A DNA stretch of 64,000 nt from Paraburkholderia rhynchosiae (GTDB lineage: Bacteria > Pseudomonadota > Gammaproteobacteria > Burkholderiales > Burkholderiaceae), in NCBI RefSeq assembly GCF_002879865.1, contig NZ_PNXY01000012.1, positions 62,001 through 126,000 on the forward strand, written 5' to 3'. Below the pieces are notes generated by a model, which searched no databases, was not told the origin of the DNA, and saw nothing but the letters and a program-made list of their open reading frames with translations. How positions within the stretch are numbered: the stretch's first letter is position 1; each line of letters starts with the position of its first letter. This document shows positions 51,413-61,025 of the stretch, piece by piece. The position numbers and the translations under genes are program-made.

Positions 51413-54085
51413 TTATACGACCGCATAGTCGAACTCGCCCGCTTCGCTCGCGCGCACCGAAATACGCTCGATCGCCGCGCCGTTGGCAATGCGCTCCAAC
51501 ACCTGCTGCGCCACCTCGGGCAACAGCGTGCCGTTCAGAATGTGATCGACGTTGCGCGCGCCGGAATCCACTTCGGTGCAACGCGCGAGCACCGCATCGA
51601 TCAAAGACTCATCCCACTCGAACACGGCCTGATGATTCGATTCGATGCGGCGGCGAATCCGTTCCAGTTTCAACTCGATGATCTCGGCAAGCACGTCGTC
51701 CGAGATCGGATAGTAGGGCACCACTTTCATGCGTCCAAGAAAAGCCGGTTTAAACGCTTTATATAGTTGCGGACGCAGGGTTTCCGCGAGTGCGTCGGCG
51801 TCGGGTAATTCGTCGGCGCTCTTGTTCAGGCAAGCCTGCATGACCGCTTGCGAACCGATATTCGACGTGAGGATGATCAGCGTATTGCGGAAGTCGATTT
51901 CCCGGCCTTCGGCGTCATCCATCGTGCCTTTGTCGAACACCTGGAAGAACATTTCGAGCACATCGGGATGCGCCTTTTCGACCTCATCCAGCAACACTAC
52001 CGAATACGGATTGCGGCGCACCGCTTCTGTCAACACACCGCCCTCACCATAACCGACGTAGCCCGGTGGCGAACCTTTCAGGCCCGACACACTATGCGCT
52101 TCCTGATACTCGCTCATGTTGATCGTGACCATCTTGCGTTCGCCGCCGTACAGCACATCGGCGAGTGCGAGCGCGGTCTCCGTCTTGCCGACACCCGACG
52201 GTCCGACGAACATGAACACACCGCGCGGCTTGTTCGGATCTTCGAGGTTCGCGCTTGCCGTGCGCACTCGCTGCGCAATCGCTTCGAGTGCATGGTCCTG
52301 ACCGATCACGCGCGCGGCGAGCAGCGGTTGCAGGTTGAGTACAGTCTGAATTTCATCCTTGACCATTCGGCCGAGCGGAATGCCTGTCCATGACGCAACA
52401 ATTTCGGCGACCACATGGCCGTCCACCTGCAACGGCACCATCGGCTGACCGCCCTGCAGTGCATACAATTCGGCGACACGCATCGCAAGTGCTTCGCGCG
52501 CCTGTTGGGCCTTCCCCGCCTGTTCCGCGTCCGCACTGCTCACGCGAGCGGCGTCGATGTCCGCACGCAAGCCGACGATCTCGGTCACCAGTACGCGCTC
52601 CTTGTCGTAGCGCGCTTCATCTTCGGCGAGATGCTGGAGGTCTTCTTCGCGCAACTGGCGCAATTCCGCGAGCCGCTCGTCGTGCAGCGCCCCGCTCGCC
52701 ACCTCGCGTTCGAGCGCGGCGATTTCCGCGTCGATACGCTCAATGCGTTTCTTCGTGTCGTCGATTGCGGCCGGTGTCGAACTGTGTGCGAGCGCGACTT
52801 TCGCGCATGCAGTGTCGAGCACGCTGATCGCTTTATCCGGCAGTTGCCGGCCGCTAATGTAGCGATGCGAGAGGCGCACCGCTTCGGTAATCGCGTCGTC
52901 GAGCACGCGCACATTAAAGTGCTTTTCCATCAACGACGCCATGCCGCGCAACATGGCCGCCGCGAGTGACTCATTCGGCTCTTCGATCTTCACGACCTGG
53001 AAACGGCGCGCGAGCGCGGCGTCTTTTTCAAAGTACTTTTTGTACTCGCTCCACGTGGTCGCCGCGACTGTGCGCAGTTCGCCGCGCGCCAATGCCGGTT
53101 TCAACAGATTCGCGGCGTCGTTCTGTCCGGCCTGGCCGCCGGCGCCGATGATCGTATGCGCCTCGTCGATAAACAGAATGATCGGATGCGGGCTCTTCTT
53201 CACCTCGTCGATCACATTCTTCAGGCGGTTCTCGAACTCGCCCTTCACGCTCGCGCCTGCTTGCAACAGCCCCATGTCGAGCACATGCAACGCCACGCCT
53301 TTGAGCGGCGCGGGAACGTCGTCTGCTGCGATGCGCAGCGCGAGACCTTCGACCACCGCTGTCTTGCCGACGCCCGCCTCGCCGGTCATGATCGGATTGT
53401 TCTGCCGGCGTCGCATCAGAATGTCGATGGTCTGGCGAATCTCGGCTTCGCGGCCGATCACCGGATCGATCTGGCCTTCACGCGCGCGCTGCGTGAGGTT
53501 GCTGGTGTAGGTATCGAGCGCGGGGGTTTTCGATGGCACGCCGGACGTAGCATCGGAAGGCGCTGCATGGCTCGTGTTCTCTTCGCCCTGCGCCGCATTG
53601 CTGCGCTCGACTTCGCGCGAGCCCGCGGTCAGCTCGTCGAACTTGTGCTTCAAATCCGTCACGCGCACATCGCGCAGCAATGGCGACATGCGCTCGGCAA
53701 ACTGCGCGAGATCGGGCGCGCTCACCAACGCGAGCAGCAAATGTCCCGACCGAATGCGCCCAGTCTGCGAATCGAGCGATGCAATCAGCCAGGCCTGTTC
53801 GAGCAGATCGATCAGATGTTTCGAGAACACCGGCGTGCGCGTATTGCCGGTTTTCAGGCGCTGCAATTCGCGCTCGATGTCCGCGTGCAACGCATGCGGA
53901 TCGATTCTGCTTGCACGCAGCACCAGTGCAACGTCGCTTGCGGGTTCATCGAGCAGCGCGAGCAGAAGATGCTCGAGGTCGACCTCGTAATGACCACGCG
54001 CGAGACAGTTGTTCGCCGCGAGCAACGCCGCCTGCCGGCAGGTCGAATTCAATTTGGCGATCAAGGTATTGAGGGACGTGCTCAT
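51413..54085 (-). CDS. tssH: T6SS ATPase TssH (ClpV)
   Basis: 890 residues. The Clp N-domain (about 10-150) begins LIAKLNSTCRQAALLAANNC. The first AAA+ module has Walker A GEAGVGKT (235-242), Walker B ILFIDEAH (303-310) and IGAGGQAGQNDAANLLKPAL, where the AGQNDAAN sequence marks ClpV. A coiled-coil middle domain spans about 445-530. The second module has Walker A GPSGVGKT (628-635). It disassembles contracted TssBC sheath. The start at 54085 fits the N-domain; a longer frame to 54145 overlaps tssG. Confidence 0.95.
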   Translation of the reverse strand: MSTSLNTLIAKLNSTCRQAALLAANNCLARGHYEVDLEHLLLALLDEPASDVALVLRASRIDPHALHADIERELQRLKTGNTRTPVFSKHLIDLLEQAWLIASLDSQTGRIRSGHLLLALVSAPDLAQFAERMSPLLRDVRVTDLKHKFDELTAGSREVERSNAAQGEENTSHAAPSDATSGVPSKTPALDTYTSNLTQRAREGQIDPVIGREAEIRQTIDILMRRRQNNPIMTGEAGVGKTAVVEGLALRIAADDVPAPLKGVALHVLDMGLLQAGASVKGEFENRLKNVIDEVKKSPHPIILFIDEAHTIIGAGGQAGQNDAANLLKPALARGELRTVAATTWSEYKKYFEKDAALARRFQVVKIEEPNESLAAAMLRGMASLMEKHFNVRVLDDAITEAVRLSHRYISGRQLPDKAISVLDTACAKVALAHSSTPAAIDDTKKRIERIDAEIAALEREVASGALHDERLAELRQLREEDLQHLAEDEARYDKERVLVTEIVGLRADIDAARVSSADAEQAGKAQQAREALAMRVAELYALQGGQPMVPLQVDGHVVAEIVASWTGIPLGRMVKDEIQTVLNLQPLLAARVIGQDHALEAIAQRVRTASANLEDPNKPRGVFMFVGPSGVGKTETALALADVLYGGERKMVTINMSEYQEAHSVSGLKGSPPGYVGYGEGGVLTEAVRRNPYSVVLLDEVEKAHPDVLEMFFQVFDKGTMDDAEGREIDFRNTLIILTSNIGSQAVMQACLNKSADELPDADALAETLRPQLYKAFKPAFLGRMKVVPYYPISDDVLAEIIELKLERIRRRIESNHQAVFEWDESLIDAVLARCTEVDSGARNVDHILNGTLLPEVAQQVLERIANGAAIERISVRASEAGEFDYAVV

Positions 54086-54117
54086 GTCGTGCGATCCGGT
54101 CGGTTCTATCGTAATGG

Positions 54118-55212
54118 TCAGTGAATCACGTGCAATTCGTAGCATGCGTCCGCGCGATCGCGGTCCGCATCTCGCGTGCAGAGAAACGCGTCCCAGCCGA
54201 GACGCGCGCCTTTGCTGAGGAGCGCCGGACCGACGGCTTCGCGGCGCAGCACCAGCAAGACTTCGTATTCGAGCGTGATACCCGCAAGCAGCGTGCGCAT
54301 GCGCTCAAGCGCGACGGCGCGGTCGGCGCCGGGTAGAAAGGCCTCGTAGTCGGCCTTGTCGAGCGGACCGATTACGAGCCGCGCTCGCATGTCGCGCTGC
54401 CAGACGCGCTCGCCCGCCAGCGCTGTTGCGCCGAGCGTCGCATTGACGCTACCGAGCATGGTCAATTGATCGCGCGGCACGTCGTACCATTTGCCGACGA
54501 ACTGCTCGACGCGCACCGGCACCTTGAAGTAGTCCGACAGCGTGCGTTGCAAATAAGCCGCCGACACTGGCCTGTGCCGCGCAGGCAGCGCATAGCCGGC
54601 TATCGCCTCATCGAATAGCGCGCCCTCGCCGCTTTGCAGACTGTTGCGCGTGTCATTGTCGGCAACGCCGGCAAGCGCGAGCAGTAACGGCAAATAGCGT
54701 TCATCGCGATCCAGTTCATAATGAAACGGCAAGCGGTACTTCTTCCACGCCGCGTAAAAAAGTGCGGTGGCGCGATTCGAAAAGACATCGAAGAATTCCC
54801 GCGCTGCACGGTCACGCTTGATCTGCTCACGCGCGATGATCTGCTCGGTGTAATGCAGCGGCAACGCGCCCTGCCCGCCCAGCAAACCGAAAAACGCCGG
54901 CGTGATGTCCACTTTCTCAAGCGAGCCGTCTGCGAGCGCCGCCGTGCGTTGCGCTTTCTCCTTTAGCGCGGCGCCTTCGTCGTCGTAAGATTGCGCGCTG
55001 TGAATTTCGCTCGGCGGAAACGACATCGACAGCGAATTGCGAAAGGCGATGCGCTGCGCGACGACCTCGCCCGAACGCCCGACAGGTGCCGGCGATTGCT
55101 GCGCGAACCAGTTCTCGAGCAGCCGCACCGCCTGAAAAAATTCAAAGCGATGCGGCTCGTCGAGAAGCTGCTCGACTACGCCAGGATCGATTCGCCGCTG
55201 CGCGGTTTGCAT
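54118..55212 (-). CDS. tssG: T6SS baseplate protein TssG
   Basis: 364 residues. The N-terminus is typical: VEQLLDEPHRFEFFQAVRLL, then AFRNSLSMSFPPSEIHS and the ITPAFFGLLGGQGALPLHYT block. The C-terminus shows GERVWQRDMRARLVIGPLDK. TssG clamps TssF and TssK in each baseplate wedge. The start at 55212 has GAGGAG about nine bases upstream and lies 37 bases inside the end of tssF, so the genes overlap. Confidence 0.94.
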   Translation of the reverse strand: MQTAQRRIDPGVVEQLLDEPHRFEFFQAVRLLENWFAQQSPAPVGRSGEVVAQRIAFRNSLSMSFPPSEIHSAQSYDDEGAALKEKAQRTAALADGSLEKVDITPAFFGLLGGQGALPLHYTEQIIAREQIKRDRAAREFFDVFSNRATALFYAAWKKYRLPFHYELDRDERYLPLLLALAGVADNDTRNSLQSGEGALFDEAIAGYALPARHRPVSAAYLQRTLSDYFKVPVRVEQFVGKWYDVPRDQLTMLGSVNATLGATALAGERVWQRDMRARLVIGPLDKADYEAFLPGADRAVALERMRTLLAGITLEYEVLLVLRREAVGPALLSKGARLGWDAFLCTRDADRDRADACYELHVIH

Positions 55213-57014
55213 CGCAAGATCTCCTCGCCGGTGCGCTTCGACACGACGACCAGTTGCACAAAGCTGTTCAGATGCACGTACAGCCCAAAGAATGTGTCGA
55301 TCACTCGCACGAACGAGGCGAGACTCGTACCGACAAAATGCTCTTCGTCGATGGTCAGGCGAATCTCGATGCCGCGTACGAATGTGGCGAACGGTTTGCC
55401 CGGCAGCCATTGCACGGCCGCGCGCTGCTCGATGCCCACGAGCCCGTCGATATGCCGCGCCGACACGGCCGTGCGCCGCAAATCGTAAAGCACGAGCATT
55501 TCTTTCAACGCGGACAGACCGCTATTCGCCAGCGACACATGGTTCAGCGCGAGATGCGAAATCAGCCTCCAATGCGCGGCGCGCCCGCGCTCGAAACGAA
55601 CGCTCGGCGTAGGCCGGCGCAACATCGTAATGCTGCCGGTCAGCGAACCGCCTTCGAGAAACAGATCGCCGCCTTCGAGACCCACGGCGAGGCCGGCGGG
55701 CAAGTCGCGATTGGTACACGTGAGGTCGAGACTCAGCGTATCGGTTTGCGGCGCGGCCGGTTCGAAGTCGATATCGACAATCGAAATTTCAGTCTCATAG
55801 CCGGGGCTCTTTTGCGCGACCCAATCGTCGCGCCGCGCGAACCAGTAGTGTCCGGCGCGCGCCGCTTCGCCGTGATGCAGCGAGTAGAACGGCCGGAATT
55901 CGATGACCGATTCCTGATGCGCCTGCTGCCTGACGAGCTTCACCGAATCGATTGAATACACTTCGTATGCAAATGCGCGGCGTACCTCAGCAACGACCGG
56001 ATACGAGATCGCCTGATGGCTCACACGAATCGGCTCGCCGTGCTGTTCGAACAGATTGACCACCGGCGTGCAGAACAGGCGGAAATGATGCGCGGACAAC
56101 GCATCGAGCAAACGTGCGACATGCGAATCGCTGCGCACTTCTTTTAGCACGACATGCAGTGTCAGGCGCTGACAGCGGCCTGTCGCATGTGTCATTGCCG
56201 CCAGATCGAAGTCGGCGAAATTGAATTTCTCAGGGAATGCAAAGTACTCGGTCAACAGCCGGTAAGCCGGATGTGATTTGGCCGGATAGTCGATCAGCGC
56301 GTCGTTTTCGTCGAAGCCCGCCTGTGCGAGCGGCGTCGTACGCAATTGCTTCCATACGCCGCGCCTGTCGGCTTCGACATACGTGGCCATTGCATTGACG
56401 AACAGGCAATCCGCCAGCGCCGCAATGAACGACTGTTCGCCATGCAAATGCGTGCGCAATGTGCCAACTTTCAGTGCGGACAGATCGAGTTGCGTGGCGG
56501 TGGATTCGAAAGTGATCGACACAATAGCCGTGGCATTGCCCGGCAATACCGTCGCGCTCGGGGCCATGGCAACGGACGTGTACTTCGCCTCGGAGATCCG
56601 GACCGGCGCAAGCGTCACGTCGTACGCGGTACGGAAACGGCATTGCACACCGCGAATGGGCCGCGACTTGAGTTCAGTGCCGCGTTCGATCGTGACCGGC
56701 TCGGTCAGATGACTCAGCGCGGCCGAGCTTCCTAACTGCGCGATGGAGCACGATGGAAATGGCCGCAGATAATGCGGGTACAGTACTTCCAGCAGCGCTT
56801 CGGTGAATTCGGGGTAATCGTCGTCGAGCTTCTTGTTGATGCGCGCACCGAGTAGCGCGAAGGATTCGATCATCCGCTCGACGTGCGGGTCCTCGCAGTG
56901 CTCACCTGACATGGCGAGACGCGCCGCGATCTTCGGGTAGCGCTCCGCGAAATCGCGCGAATAGCGCCGCAAAAATGATAATTCGCGCTCGTAATACGGC
57001 AGCAATTCTTCCAT
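55176..57014 (-). CDS. tssF: T6SS baseplate protein TssF
   Basis: 612 residues, a normal length. The N-terminus MEELLPYYERELSFLRRYSR and PKIAARLAMSGEHCEDPHVE are the family signature. Then come DYPEFTEALLEVLYPHYLRP and PSCSIAQLG, and near the C-terminus FVRGIEIRLTIDEEHFVGTS and DTFFGLYVHLNSFVQLVV. With TssG and TssE it forms the baseplate wedge around the VgrG spike. It lies about 105 bases after tssE, with a small gap holding its ribosome binding site. Confidence 0.95.
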   Translation of the reverse strand: MEELLPYYERELSFLRRYSRDFAERYPKIAARLAMSGEHCEDPHVERMIESFALLGARINKKLDDDYPEFTEALLEVLYPHYLRPFPSCSIAQLGSSAALSHLTEPVTIERGTELKSRPIRGVQCRFRTAYDVTLAPVRISEAKYTSVAMAPSATVLPGNATAIVSITFESTATQLDLSALKVGTLRTHLHGEQSFIAALADCLFVNAMATYVEADRRGVWKQLRTTPLAQAGFDENDALIDYPAKSHPAYRLLTEYFAFPEKFNFADFDLAAMTHATGRCQRLTLHVVLKEVRSDSHVARLLDALSAHHFRLFCTPVVNLFEQHGEPIRVSHQAISYPVVAEVRRAFAYEVYSIDSVKLVRQQAHQESVIEFRPFYSLHHGEAARAGHYWFARRDDWVAQKSPGYETEISIVDIDFEPAAPQTDTLSLDLTCTNRDLPAGLAVGLEGGDLFLEGGSLTGSITMLRRPTPSVRFERGRAAHWRLISHLALNHVSLANSGLSALKEMLVLYDLRRTAVSARHIDGLVGIEQRAAVQWLPGKPFATFVRGIEIRLTIDEEHFVGTSLASFVRVIDTFFGLYVHLNSFVQLVVVSKRTGEEILRCKPRSGESILA

Positions 57015-57119
57015 CGATCTATCCCCGGACCCGAACCCTCTCCGCTTGAACTGTCATCACCGTTGCGCGTCGCGGCGGCGCTAAAGCGGTACTGAAGCCA
57101 AGCGGTATTAAAACAACTT

Positions 57120-57599
57120 CTACAGTTTCGCGCGTGCGCGCGTGACCGAGTATTGCAATGTGGACGGCTGTAACATTGCATCAAAACTCACCGGTTCTTC
57201 CGCCGGATGAACGACCAGCAGCGCCTGAATTGCAAAGTTCAGCGCATTAGTCGATTGTTCGTTCAGTTCGAGCGTGACCGACACTTGCTGTAGGCGCGGC
57301 TCATGCCGTGCAATGGCCTGTTGAATCGATTTGCAGATGAACGTGCGGTCATAATGACTCGCAAGACTCAAGCCGGCGAAATCGTTCAGACCGTACGTCA
57401 GCACCGAGCGCTGACATTCGGGCAACGCCGCCAGTTCATGCTCGGTTAGCGCGATACGCGTGTTCAGAATCGCCTCGACGTCGCGCGCGACGGTGCCCTT
57501 CAATTCCTCCAACGACAATTGCCGCATCGCCGGTGAAGCCGGCAGATGCGGTTCGTCGTCGAACAGCTTGTCGAGAAAGCTGGGTTCGAATCGTTTCAT
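57120..57599 (-). CDS. tssE: T6SS baseplate protein TssE (gp25-like)
   Basis: 159 residues. It matches phage T4 gp25-like lysozyme-fold wedge proteins: SFLDKLFDD at the start, LKGTVARDVEAILNTRIALT, SVLTYGLNDFAGLSLASHYD and an ICKSIQQAIARHEPRLQQV helix. It links the baseplate to the first sheath ring and has no expected enzymatic activity. It follows hcp by 85 bases on the minus strand. Confidence 0.93.
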   Translation of the reverse strand: MKRFEPSFLDKLFDDEPHLPASPAMRQLSLEELKGTVARDVEAILNTRIALTEHELAALPECQRSVLTYGLNDFAGLSLASHYDRTFICKSIQQAIARHEPRLQQVSVTLELNEQSTNALNFAIQALLVVHPAEEPVSFDAMLQPSTLQYSVTRARAKL

Positions 57600-57684
57600 C
57601 GGCGTCCGAAGAAGCGGTTAGCTGCACCGTGCACGCCGTGCGCGGCAGCCCTTTCGGACCGCGCGCGCCGCGTGCGCCCGTGCA

Positions 57685-58188
57685 TCAGACCGCGTACGTC
57701 TTGTCGTTCTTCGTCAGGCTCCACGCGCCTTGCGCGTTGCCGCCCTGGTTGCCGCCAATCTTCTGCTGTGTGTACTTCCACTGCACGGCAGCATACTTCA
57801 GCGAGAACTGTTCGCTCGGCAGACCTTCGCCAATAACGCTCGGTGTCACGCTCGAAATGATCACGTACTTCAGCTTCACTTCGAGGTACTTGATGCGATT
57901 GCCTTCGCCGTCCGAACGCATGAAGTCGATCGTGACTTCGTCGAACGTGGTACCGCCCGACGCGTGCTGATAGATCAGCGGGCTAACCACGTCGATGTCT
58001 TTCGTGAACTGCATGTCGGCGTGCTCGCAACGCTCGGACGTGTGGCCGCCCGCGGTCGAAGCCGTAGCCGAGCGCGGTTGCGTAATCGAGTGGCTCCACG
58101 AATCGATTTCGATCCAGCCAGCGTGATCTTTATCGGCGGACTCGCCTTTGATCGCCGGATTGCCGAATTTTAAATAGATGTCCTTCAT
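57685..58188 (-). CDS. hcp: T6SS inner-tube protein Hcp (TssD)
   Basis: 167 residues, the typical Hcp size. It begins KDIYLKFGNPAIKGESADKD and shows GWIEIDSWSHSITQPRSATA, HADMQFTKDIDVVSPLIYQH and the C-terminal IGGNQGGNAQGAWSLTKNDK. Hcp hexamers stack into the expelled tube. It has its own 72-base leader after tssC with a GGGGAG ribosome binding site, and the high demand for Hcp suggests extra expression from this gap. Confidence 0.95.
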   Translation of the reverse strand: MKDIYLKFGNPAIKGESADKDHAGWIEIDSWSHSITQPRSATASTAGGHTSERCEHADMQFTKDIDVVSPLIYQHASGGTTFDEVTIDFMRSDGEGNRIKYLEVKLKYVIISSVTPSVIGEGLPSEQFSLKYAAVQWKYTQQKIGGNQGGNAQGAWSLTKNDKTYAV

Positions 58189-58260
58189 AACTCATCGACT
58201 CCCCAAAGAGGTGGTTTTAACAGCTAACCCGGACGGCCAGCCCGGGCTTTCTGACTTCGT

Positions 58261-59751
58261 TTATGAATTGGCCGGTTTCGGCAGGTCGGCGACGAGCCGC
58301 AAGGAGATCGACAGTTCGTCGAGCTGGAAGTGCGGACGCAGGAACGCGACCGAACGGTAAGCGCCGGGTTTGCCCGGAATCTCCGAGACCTGGATGGATG
58401 CCTCACGCAGCGGGAACTGCGCTTTCTGCTCCTGAGTTGCGTTGTCATCCAGCAGCACGTACTGCGAGATCCAACGATTCAGGAAGACCTCCACGTTCTG
58501 TGCCGATGCAAAGCTGCCGATCTTGTCGCGCATCATCGCCTTCAGGTAATGCGCGACGCGCGATACCGAAAAGATGTACTGCAATTGCGCGGACAGTACA
58601 GCATTCGCGTTCGCGCTGTCGGTACTGTATTTCTTGGGCTTCTGCACCGATTGCGCGGCGAAGAACGCGGCGTAGTCCGAGTTTTTGCAATGCACGAGCG
58701 GAATGAAACCGAGGTCGCTCAGTTCTTTTTCGCGGCGATCCGTAATGGCGATTTCGGTCGGACATTTCAGCGCGACTTCGCCGTCGTCGGTCTTGAACGT
58801 GTGAGTCGGCAGGTCTTCGACCAAGCCGCCGCCTTCCACGCCGCGAATCGCGGCGCACCAGCCGAAGTCGTCGAATGCGGCTGTGAGGCGCGCAGCGAAT
58901 GCCCACGCCGCGTTACACCACAGGTACTTGCTGTGATCCGTGCCGTCCACGTCTTCGACGAAATTGAAGCCTTCCGCCGTGGCGCCGTCTTTCGGATTGA
59001 ACGGCAAACGGCCGAGAAAACGCGGCAACGTGAGGCCGACATAGCGCGAATCTTCCGAGTCGCGGAACGACTTCCACTTCGCGTATTCGACGGTATCGAA
59101 CACCTTGCCGAGATCGCGCGGCTTGCCAAGATCGGCAAACGTTTCAAGGCCCAGCAACTCAGGCGAGGCCGACGCGATAAACGGCGCATGCGCGGCCGCC
59201 GCGACATGCGACATCTGCTCGATGAAATACACGTCTTCCGGCTGACGTGTTACCTCGAAGTCGCCAATGATCGTGCCGAACGGCGAGCCGCCGAACGTGC
59301 CGAATTCTTCTTCGTAGATCTTCTTGAAGAGCGCGCTCTGGTCGAATTCGATCGCGGTCTTGAAGTCGCGCACGAGATCGCGCTTGGACGCGTGCAACGC
59401 CTTGATCTTAACCGTTGCGCCGGTGTTGCTCTCCTTGCACAGATAGTCCAGACCGCGCCACGTGCTTTCCACGCGCTGGAATTCTGGCGCGTGCATTACC
59501 GCGCTCAATTGCGCGGAAATCAGGCGGTCGAGCTCGGCGACGCGTGCGTCGATTGTGGCCGACAGGTTGTCGGACACCACCACCGTGCCGTCGAGTACCT
59601 GGTGCACGAGTTCGCCGATCAAGTCCTTCGCGCGCGCATGTTCGGATTCGGACTTCGCCACGCGGCTTTTCTCGACGATCTGGTCGAGCAGCGTGGTTTC
59701 CGCACCGCTTTGCGCGGTGGCGAGTTGGGCTGCTGCCGTTTGCTGGTTCAT
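58261..59751 (-). CDS. tssC: T6SS sheath protein TssC
   Basis: 496 residues, standard length. Signatures include RVESTWRGLDYLCKESNTGA, DFEVTRQPEDVYFIEQMSHV, SPELLGLETFADLGKPRDL, GRLPFNPKDG and RDKIGSFASAQNVEVFLNRW. The C-terminal KPGAYRSVAFLRPHFQLDEL and ISLRLVADLP form the sheath interface. With TssB it builds the contractile sheath recycled by ClpV. It follows tssB by 14 bases. Confidence 0.96.
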   Translation of the reverse strand: MNQQTAAAQLATAQSGAETTLLDQIVEKSRVAKSESEHARAKDLIGELVHQVLDGTVVVSDNLSATIDARVAELDRLISAQLSAVMHAPEFQRVESTWRGLDYLCKESNTGATVKIKALHASKRDLVRDFKTAIEFDQSALFKKIYEEEFGTFGGSPFGTIIGDFEVTRQPEDVYFIEQMSHVAAAAHAPFIASASPELLGLETFADLGKPRDLGKVFDTVEYAKWKSFRDSEDSRYVGLTLPRFLGRLPFNPKDGATAEGFNFVEDVDGTDHSKYLWCNAAWAFAARLTAAFDDFGWCAAIRGVEGGGLVEDLPTHTFKTDDGEVALKCPTEIAITDRREKELSDLGFIPLVHCKNSDYAAFFAAQSVQKPKKYSTDSANANAVLSAQLQYIFSVSRVAHYLKAMMRDKIGSFASAQNVEVFLNRWISQYVLLDDNATQEQKAQFPLREASIQVSEIPGKPGAYRSVAFLRPHFQLDELSISLRLVADLPKPANS

Positions 59752-59765
59752 CTCACACCCCGTAC

Positions 59766-60314
59766 TTATTCGCCTTGCTTGTCGTGATCCGGCGCGCTGC
59801 CGTTCTGGTCCGCCGCGTTGCCCTGGTCTTTCGCCAACGTTTGCAACTGCTGCGTGTTGTTGAGCACTTCGGAGAGCAGATCTTCGAGCTTGTCATTGCC
59901 GGCGAGTTTGTTGCGCAGGTCGGCAAGCTTCGAACGTGCGTCGAGCAGACGCCGCAGCGGTTCGATTTGCGCGACCACTTCGTCCGGATTGAAATCGGCC
60001 ACCGACTTGAAACGCAGATCCACAGCGAATTTGCCACCGGCTTCGCTCAGCCGGTTCTCGACCTGAAACGCCGCGCGCGGCTCGATCGCCTTCATCACGT
60101 CGTCGAAATTATCGCGGTCGATGCTGACGAACTTGCGATCGCGCAGCTTCGGCTGCTCGACTTCGGACTGCCCCGCCAGATCGGCCACCACGCCGACGAC
60201 GAACGGCAGCTCCTTCACCTCGATCGCATCGCCGCGCTCCACCTCATAGGTGAGCTGCACGCGGGGCGGCCGCACTTTTTGCAAGCGTTTTTGTATGCTT
60301 TCTTTCTTCGCCAT
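59766..60314 (-). CDS. tssB: T6SS sheath protein TssB
   Basis: 182 residues. It begins KKESIQKRLQKVRPPRVQLT and contains ELPFVVGVVADLAGQSEVEQ, KLRDRKFVSIDRDNFDDVMK and FKSVADFNPDEVVAQIEPL, all family hallmarks. The C-terminal helix carries LLDARSKLADLRNKLAGND. It pairs with TssC in the contractile sheath. It is the second gene of the leftward unit. Confidence 0.96.
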   Translation of the reverse strand: MAKKESIQKRLQKVRPPRVQLTYEVERGDAIEVKELPFVVGVVADLAGQSEVEQPKLRDRKFVSIDRDNFDDVMKAIEPRAAFQVENRLSEAGGKFAVDLRFKSVADFNPDEVVAQIEPLRRLLDARSKLADLRNKLAGNDKLEDLLSEVLNNTQQLQTLAKDQGNAADQNGSAPDHDKQGE

Positions 60315-60350
60315 CGTCGGCTCCCGAATGCTGATGGTGAGGCATGTGAA

Positions 60351-61025
60351 TCAGCGCAGCGCGCTGAACGGATCGGACGCGCCGCCGCTTTGCGCGGCTT
60401 TGGCGGGCGCTGTGGGCGCCGCCGGGGCAGGAACCGCCGCGGCGGCCGGAGCCGCGGCGCTGGGGCTCGCTTCCGGCGCTTCGGCAGCCTTGCTTTTTGC
60501 GACGCGGCGAATCACACGCTTTTTCTTCACAGCCGTCTTGTCGTTCGGGTCGGGCGGGAACAGCGTGGCCTCGCCGAGCGTGTCGCGCAACTGCCTGGCA
60601 AGCGCCTGCGCGTCCGACTTCGCGTCGCCCGCGAGCGACGCGTCCTGACGCAATTCGCCGAGCGATTGGGTGGCGACGCGCAGACCGGCCACGGCGAGAA
60701 CGCTCTTTGCCTGACGGTCGCTCTGATCGCGCTGCAGCGCTTCTTGCGCGGCGACGATAGCCTGACCGTAATGACCTTGCGTGAACTGGATCTGCGCAAT
60801 GCGCGACCACGGTTCCTCGCGTGTCGGATCTGATTTGGAAAGCTGCTGATAAAGCGCGATAGCGCGATCCTGATCGCCGCCTTTCGCGACGGTATCGGCA
60901 TCCGCGAGTTGCTTATTAAAAGCCTCCGGTGTGGTCGCCGCGTTGTTGCCCTGTGTCGCGCAACCGGCCATCACGCCGCATGCCAACACAACCCCAGATA
61001 GTTTTACTAACAGACGGTCATTCAT
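60351..61025 (-). CDS. TPR lipoprotein at the head of the T6SS operon
   Basis: 224 residues. The lipoprotein signal ends GVMAGC (Cys22). TPR-like helices lie at about 33-130 (DADTVAKGGDQDRAIALYQQ, EEPWSRIAQIQFTQGHYGQA, IVAAQEALQRDQSDRQAKSV). A Lys-rich stretch (VKKKRVIRRVAKSK) and an Ala/Pro tail follow. It is the first gene before tssB and is probably an outer-membrane assembly or positioning factor of the secretion apparatus. The precise role is not known to me. It is divergent from tssJ. Confidence 0.82.
   Translation of the reverse strand: MNDRLLVKLSGVVLACGVMAGCATQGNNAATTPEAFNKQLADADTVAKGGDQDRAIALYQQLSKSDPTREEPWSRIAQIQFTQGHYGQAIVAAQEALQRDQSDRQAKSVLAVAGLRVATQSLGELRQDASLAGDAKSDAQALARQLRDTLGEATLFPPDPNDKTAVKKKRVIRRVAKSKAAEAPEASPSAAAPAAAAVPAPAAPTAPAKAAQSGGASDPFSALR

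Noticed and set aside
58228..58246. Attenuator between tssC and hcp
   Set aside because: The stem is only 5 bp and has no U-run on the transcribed side, so partial termination is not supported.
58330..59787. 485-residue open frame antisense to tssC
   Set aside because: It is a shadow of tssC with no start signal and no recognisable family.
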